NCBI GenBank assembly: GCA_017408325.1 | Contig: JAFQUW010000125.1 | Coordinates: 1 to 25,278, forward strand | DNA length: 25,278 nucleotides | Direction: 5' to 3' | Origin: Clostridia bacterium | GTDB taxonomy: Bacteria > Bacillota > Clostridia > Oscillospirales > SIG627 | Shown here: in pieces, positions 22,054-25,278 of the stretch | Numbering within the stretch: the stretch's first letter is position 1 | How the letters are laid out: each line of letters starts with the position of its first letter | Notes under the pieces: model-generated | The model's input: only the letters and a program-made list of their open reading frames with translations | Databases searched by the model: none | What the model was told of the DNA's origin: nothing | Position numbers and translations under genes: made by a program

Positions 22054-22286
22054 AATATCTTTTGATTTGGCCGATTCGGTTTTACCGCCGCTTTGTGTCG
22101 CCGCACCTCGGCGCGCATTGCCGCTTTACGCCGACCTGCTCCGCCTACGCCCTGACGGCGATCGAACGCTTCGGGTTTTTCAAGGGCGGCTGGCTCGCGC
22201 TGTGCCGCATCTGCCGTTGCAACCCCTTCGGAGGCTCGGGTCCCGATCCCGTGCCGGAGGCCAAAACAAAGAATAAGAAAGGTTGA
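22050..22286 (+). CDS. yidD: Membrane protein insertion efficiency factor YidD
   Basis: YidD is a small amphipathic, membrane-associated protein that assists YidC-dependent insertion. The 78-residue protein shows the hallmark RFYRRFVSPHLGAHCRFTPT followed by CSAYALTAIERFGFFKGGWL and CRCNPFGGSGPDPVP, including the three conserved cysteines of the family. The start is TTG 22050, overlapping the rnpA stop by four bases. The basic tail (TKNKKG) is ordinary. It lies eight bases before yidC. Confidence 0.95.
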   Translation: MKYLLIWPIRFYRRFVSPHLGAHCRFTPTCSAYALTAIERFGFFKGGWLALCRICRCNPFGGSGPDPVPEAKTKNKKG

Positions 22287-22293
22287 AACATTC

Positions 22294-23700
22294 ATGGATC
22301 TCATTCAACTGATTTGTACCCCCTTTTCGTACATCGTCTCGGCGGTGAACTCCTGGACGGGCAGCTATCTGCTCGCGCTTTTGGCGTTCACGCTGGTGAT
22401 GAAGTTCGTGCTCTTCCCGCTGTCGATCAAGCAGCAGAAGAACTCCGTGCGTCAGGCGAAACTGCGCCCCCGCGAGGAGGCGATCCGCGCCAAGTACGCA
22501 GGCCGCAACGACAAGAAGACCCAGCAGAAGATGCAGCAGGAAATCATGGAGATGTATCAGGAGGAGAAGTTCTCCCCGCTCTCCGGCTGTCTGCCGCTTC
22601 TCATTCAGTTGCCGCTTCTCATCATCCTGTACAGCATCGTGCGCCAGCCGCTCATGTATACCGCGCGTTACAACAGCGCGGAGATCGACGCGCTTCGTTC
22701 CACGATGGCGATCACCGAGTATTACGACGCCCGTGCTGCTCTGGACGGTGCCAAGGGTGGGGATTTCTACCTGGAGCGCACCGACCGTGGCGAATACCGC
22801 TTCCTCGACCCCAAGACGGGTAAGATGAACCGAGTCCTCGCCGAGGAGACGGAAGGGCAGAAGATCCTTGTTTTCTATGAAGAAGACAAGGACGGCAAGT
22901 TCAAGAAGGACGCGCTCTACTTCGTCAAGGGAAGCTATACCCAGACCGAAAAGGGTGCCGAAAAGGCGTTCGGCGGCATTCCCGCGTATCCGTTTGACAA
23001 AAACGGCCTGCGTCTGGAAGAATCCGCGATGATCAGCCCCCTGCGCGACAACGCCGCGCTCTGGGCACAAAACGGTGAAAAGCCGGCTTACAATTACACG
23101 GAAGTCTACGCCCTCTTTGCCGAGGACGACGCCTCCTGCCGCTCGAAGGCGGATCTGAAGCTGCTCGAGACGCTGCCGAACTTTGAACTGTTCGACGGCG
23201 CCATCGACCTCGGCGCCACGCCAAAGTTTGAAGAGATGAACTGGCTGCTCGTCATCCCGCTTCTGACCCTCATCACCTCTTACGGCTCGCAGTGGCTCAC
23301 CCGAAAATTCACCTACCAGCCGCAGACGGCGGATACGCAGAGCTCGATGCGCATGATGAACGTCTTTATGCCGTTTGTGAGCGTCTGGATCTCCTTTATG
23401 GTGCCTGCCGCTCTCGCGGTCTACTGGATCATGCAGAACCTCATCACCCCCCTGCAGCAGATCGTGCTCGCCAAGTGCTGGCCCGTGCCGAAGTACAGCG
23501 AGGAGGAGCTCAAGAAGCTGAAAAACGAATACGTCGCAAAGCAGAAGGGAAGAGTCGACAAGAAGTCGATCCCCGCGCCCAAGCGCCGTTCTCTGGTCTA
23601 CGATGACGACGAGGATGAGGAGGAAACCCCTGCTCCCGCGCCCAAGAAGACCAAGGAACCGACGGAAGAATCGCCCATCGGGAAGGCGGACTTGAAATAA
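22294..23700 (+). CDS. yidC: Membrane protein insertase YidC with a large extracytoplasmic insertion
   Basis: YidC inserts and folds membrane proteins. The protein has 468 residues, longer than the 250-280 of most Gram-positive homologues. Conserved parts are LLALLAFTLVMKFVLFPLSI (about 30-50; a Lys is at the usual groove Arg position), then FSPLSGCLPLLIQLPLLIIL, and the C-terminal helices WLLVIPLLTLITSYGSQWLT (about 315) and MMNVFMPFVSVWISFMVPAA (about 353). Between about residues 126 and 310 a hydrophilic segment of about 185 residues is inserted, with YFLDPKTGKMNR-like and Asp/Lys-rich text. The C-terminus is Lys/Glu-rich and acidic. ATG 22294 has a modest AAAGG site. The insertion may be a docking domain; its origin is unknown. 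Confidence 0.93.
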   Translation: MDLIQLICTPFSYIVSAVNSWTGSYLLALLAFTLVMKFVLFPLSIKQQKNSVRQAKLRPREEAIRAKYAGRNDKKTQQKMQQEIMEMYQEEKFSPLSGCLPLLIQLPLLIILYSIVRQPLMYTARYNSAEIDALRSTMAITEYYDARAALDGAKGGDFYLERTDRGEYRFLDPKTGKMNRVLAEETEGQKILVFYEEDKDGKFKKDALYFVKGSYTQTEKGAEKAFGGIPAYPFDKNGLRLEESAMISPLRDNAALWAQNGEKPAYNYTEVYALFAEDDASCRSKADLKLLETLPNFELFDGAIDLGATPKFEEMNWLLVIPLLTLITSYGSQWLTRKFTYQPQTADTQSSMRMMNVFMPFVSVWISFMVPAALAVYWIMQNLITPLQQIVLAKCWPVPKYSEEELKKLKNEYVAKQKGRVDKKSIPAPKRRSLVYDDDEDEEETPAPAPKKTKEPTEESPIGKADLK

Positions 23701-23745
23701 GTCAGAGCCTTCGAAACATAGATGCCCCAAAGAAGGAGGAAACCA

Positions 23746-24615
23746 ATGCAAAAACGCGAAGTTTTCACGGCGAAGACCGTGGAAGAAGCGGTGCAGAAGG
23801 CCGCCGAGGCGGTCGGATGCACGGTCGCGGACCTGAACTATTCCGTTTTGGACGAAACCAAAAAGGGACTGTTCGGTCTGTCGAGTGAGGTGAAGATCGA
23901 GGTGCAGACGGAAGTTTCTGCCGCCGACGGTGCCCGTGAGTTTTTGGAGCGTGTGCTCTACGATATGGGTCTGGAGGAATCGACCGTCACTGCCGCCGAA
24001 AACGAGGACGGCGAGATCGTCGTGACCGTTTCCGGCGACAACCTCGGTGCAGTCATCGGACGCCACGGCGAGGTGATGGACTCTCTGCAGTACCTGACGA
24101 GCCTCGTCATCAACCGCGGAAGAAGTGACTACACCCGAGTGATTCTGGACATCGAGGGCTACCGCGCCAAGCGCGCGCAGTCGCTTGAGGAGCTGGCGGA
24201 CCGTATGGCGGAGCGCGTTGCGCGCACCGGCCGTGCCGTGACGCTGGAGCCGATGAATCCGTATGAGCGCCGCATCATCCATTCCCGCGTGCAGGGAATC
24301 GAGGGCGTGACGACCTTCTCGGTCGGTGAAGGGGACGATCGCAAGATCGTCGTTGCTCCCGAGGGCTCCGATCCCGAGACCATCGAGATCCCCGACGCGC
24401 CCAAGCCCCGCCGTGACCGCCGCGACCGCCGCGATCGCCGTGACCGCCGCGACCGCCGCGAGAGAGCACCGCGCAAATCCACCGTGGATTACGCCGCCAT
24501 CGCCGCGAGCCTGCCGCCCCGTGAGGTGCGTGAGGTCGTGAAGGCGAAGTCCATCGACGACCTCGGACTCGCCGACGTCGAGGACACCGTGGACGTCATC
24601 GTCGACAGAAAGTAA
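23746..24615 (+). CDS. khpB: Jag/KhpB-family RNA-binding protein
   Basis: KhpB (Jag, EloR) binds RNA together with KhpA and influences cell elongation and division in Gram-positive bacteria. The 289-residue protein has a Jag-N domain (about 1-50, EVFTAKTVEEAVQKAAEAVG), a KH domain (about 78-145) with the G-x-x-G loop VIGRHGEVMDSLQYL, and an R3H domain (about 150-215) with ERRIIHSRVQ, where the R-x-x-x-H pair is intact. A run of Arg-Asp-Arg repeats follows (five 9-base units, 24412-24456) and then a C-terminal acidic tail. I chose ATG 23746 with AAGGAGG upstream. It follows yidC closely, as is usual, and a strong terminator follows. Confidence 0.94.
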   Translation: MQKREVFTAKTVEEAVQKAAEAVGCTVADLNYSVLDETKKGLFGLSSEVKIEVQTEVSAADGAREFLERVLYDMGLEESTVTAAENEDGEIVVTVSGDNLGAVIGRHGEVMDSLQYLTSLVINRGRSDYTRVILDIEGYRAKRAQSLEELADRMAERVARTGRAVTLEPMNPYERRIIHSRVQGIEGVTTFSVGEGDDRKIVVAPEGSDPETIEIPDAPKPRRDRRDRRDRRDRRDRRERAPRKSTVDYAAIAASLPPREVREVVKAKSIDDLGLADVEDTVDVIVDRK

Positions 24616-24620
24616 AAAAA

Positions 24621-24656
24621 CAAAAAAGAAGCACGCTCTCGCGTGCTTCTTTTTTG
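24621..24656 (+). terminator. Strong terminator after khpB
   Basis: A perfect 16-bp stem (24621-24636 with 24641-24656) with loop TCTC ends in a T-run. It closes the rpmH-khpB operon six bases after the khpB stop. Next to it the structured repeat region begins. Confidence 0.92.
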
Positions 24657-24665
24657 TTTGGGTGT

Positions 24666-25022
24666 TCTTTTCTTCTTTCAGGAGAAAGAAGAAAAGAACC
24701 AAAAGAAGACCGCTGTACGGGGAGGGCAAAGGGAGGTGTGTTCTTCACAACCTGTGCCCGTATACCGGGGGCACAGGTTGCGGCAGGCGTTCGATGTGGG
24801 AGGCTGTTCTCTTGCTTCTTTCTTTTCTTCTTTCAAGAGAAAGAAGAAAAGAACCAAAAGAAGAAAGCTGTACGGGGAGGGCAAGGAGAGGAGTGTTCTT
24901 CACAACCTGTGCCCGTATACCGTGGGCACAGGTTGCGGCAGGCGTTTGGTGTGGGGGCTGTTCTCTTGCTTCTTTCTTTTCTTCTTTTAAGAGAAAGAAG
25001 CAAGGAACCAAAAGAAGAAAGC
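24666..25022. repeat. Tandem array of a 155-bp structured intergenic repeat, two full copies plus one partial
   Basis: Copy 1 spans 24666-24820 (155 bases) and copy 2 24821-24974 (154 bases); copy 3 (24975-25022) holds only the first part and then diverges. Each full copy contains two hairpins. The first is a homopyrimidine/homopurine hairpin of 15-16 perfect pairs (24664-24679 with 24684-24699; 24820-24834 with 24839-24853). The second is a 12-bp hairpin with CAACCTGTGCCC/GGGCACAGGTTG arms and a loop starting GTATACC. Stems are conserved between copies, while single changes fall in loops and linkers. Long open frames run through it in all three forward frames, but the 154/155 unit length is not a multiple of three, so they are artefacts. 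No gene was found here. Confidence 0.85.
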
Positions 25023-25099
25023 AAAGAGGGGAGACGCAAACACAAACGCCCCCCAAAGGCGCGGGTGCCGTTTGCGGCGCGGGGGATTGCGGTTTTTTC

Positions 25100-25128
25100 T
25101 TGTCAAGCGTCGTTCTTTGTGCTAAAAT
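25100..25128 (+). promoter_or_regulatory. Promoter firing out of the window
   Basis: TTGTCA (25100-25105) and TAAAAT (25123-25128) are separated by 17 bases. No gene follows before the end at 25278, so it should drive a gene beyond the right edge and give a leader of at least 140 bases. Confidence 0.7.
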
Positions 25129-25278
25129 AATATAGTTTTAGGGAAAACGGACGAATACGGTCTGCTTTTTTCTCGCAGACGGCGCCCGCGTTTTGGGCGG
25201 CACTTGTGAAGAAGGCTTTCGTGTTTGCCGTCTCACTTTGCTTTTCTCTTTTCTCACGAAAAGAGAAAGAAAATAACG
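25129..25278 (+). other. Leader-like region with hairpins, no gene
   Basis: The stretch contains a GTCTGC/GCAGAC hairpin near 25160-25180, a CGCCC/GGGCG hairpin just after it, and a purine/pyrimidine hairpin of at least 10 pairs at 25244-25253 with 25258-25267. The last resembles in composition the first hairpin of the 155-bp repeats. I see no known riboswitch consensus. It may be a structured 5-prime leader of the next gene or another relic of the repeat family. Confidence 0.4.

Noticed and set aside
22180..24729. Open frame of 849 codons on the minus strand opposite yidC and khpB
   Set aside because: It spans two secure plus-strand genes, the khpB terminator and part of the repeats, and shows only His/Arg/Asp-rich filler.
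24643..25135. Overlapping Lys/Arg/Phe-rich forward frames across the 155-bp repeats
   Set aside because: All three frames are open because stops are rare in this sequence. The unit is 154 or 155 bases and so does not keep one frame, and the conserved hairpins explain the repeats better.

Overview
The window looks like a GC-rich, anaerobic, gut-type member of the Clostridia (Bacillota). The evidence is the gene set: rimP-nusA-ylxR-ylxQ-infB-rbfA, an NrnA-type DHH phosphoesterase, RNase J, type II pantothenate kinase, an ECF S component, rpmH-rnpA-yidD-yidC-khpB, and frequent TTG starts behind strong Shine-Dalgarno sequences. No rRNA, tRNA, CRISPR array or transposase gene was recognised.

Region 1 (1-5275) is an AT-richer accessory island. 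It holds broken, GC-rich fragments of RHS/YD-repeat coding sequence. Each is joined abruptly to a short, AT-rich C-terminal tail and followed by a small membrane protein, a soluble protein or a lipoprotein. This is the layout expected of a graveyard or reservoir of orphan polymorphic-toxin tips with candidate immunity genes. Four RHS-derived pieces are visible (281-640, 1195-1398, 2249-2416, 2725-2982). A fifth toxin-like tail (4134-4411) has no RHS piece; it is joined to a 44-bp exact copy of the rimP ribosome-binding site and first codons.

Region 2 (5276-16574) is one long housekeeping operon for ribosome maturation, translation initiation and RNA turnover: rimP, nusA, ylxR, ylxQ, infB, rbfA, nrnA, truB, a nucleotidyltransferase/degenerate-phosphomannomutase fusion, and rnj. 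Most junctions overlap (ATGA, GTGA or TGATG). It has a good promoter at 5392-5420, a terminator-like hairpin in the leader at 5448-5475, and a strong terminator at 16543-16574.

Region 3 (16598-20393) holds a DUF1846/UPF0371 gene with its own promoter, then a compact GNAT / ECF S component / two-domain kinase cluster. The cluster ends at a bidirectional terminator shared with the convergent gene coaW on the minus strand.

Region 4 (21312-24656) has divergent, near-consensus promoters for coaW and for rpmH-rnpA-yidD-yidC-khpB. That cluster covers ribosomal protein L34, the RNase P protein and membrane-protein insertion. It normally lies beside dnaA and mnmE, but neither is seen here.

Region 5 (24657-25278) has no credible gene. 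It contains a tandem array of a roughly 155-bp structured repeat (two full copies and one partial), then a promoter that fires out of the window.
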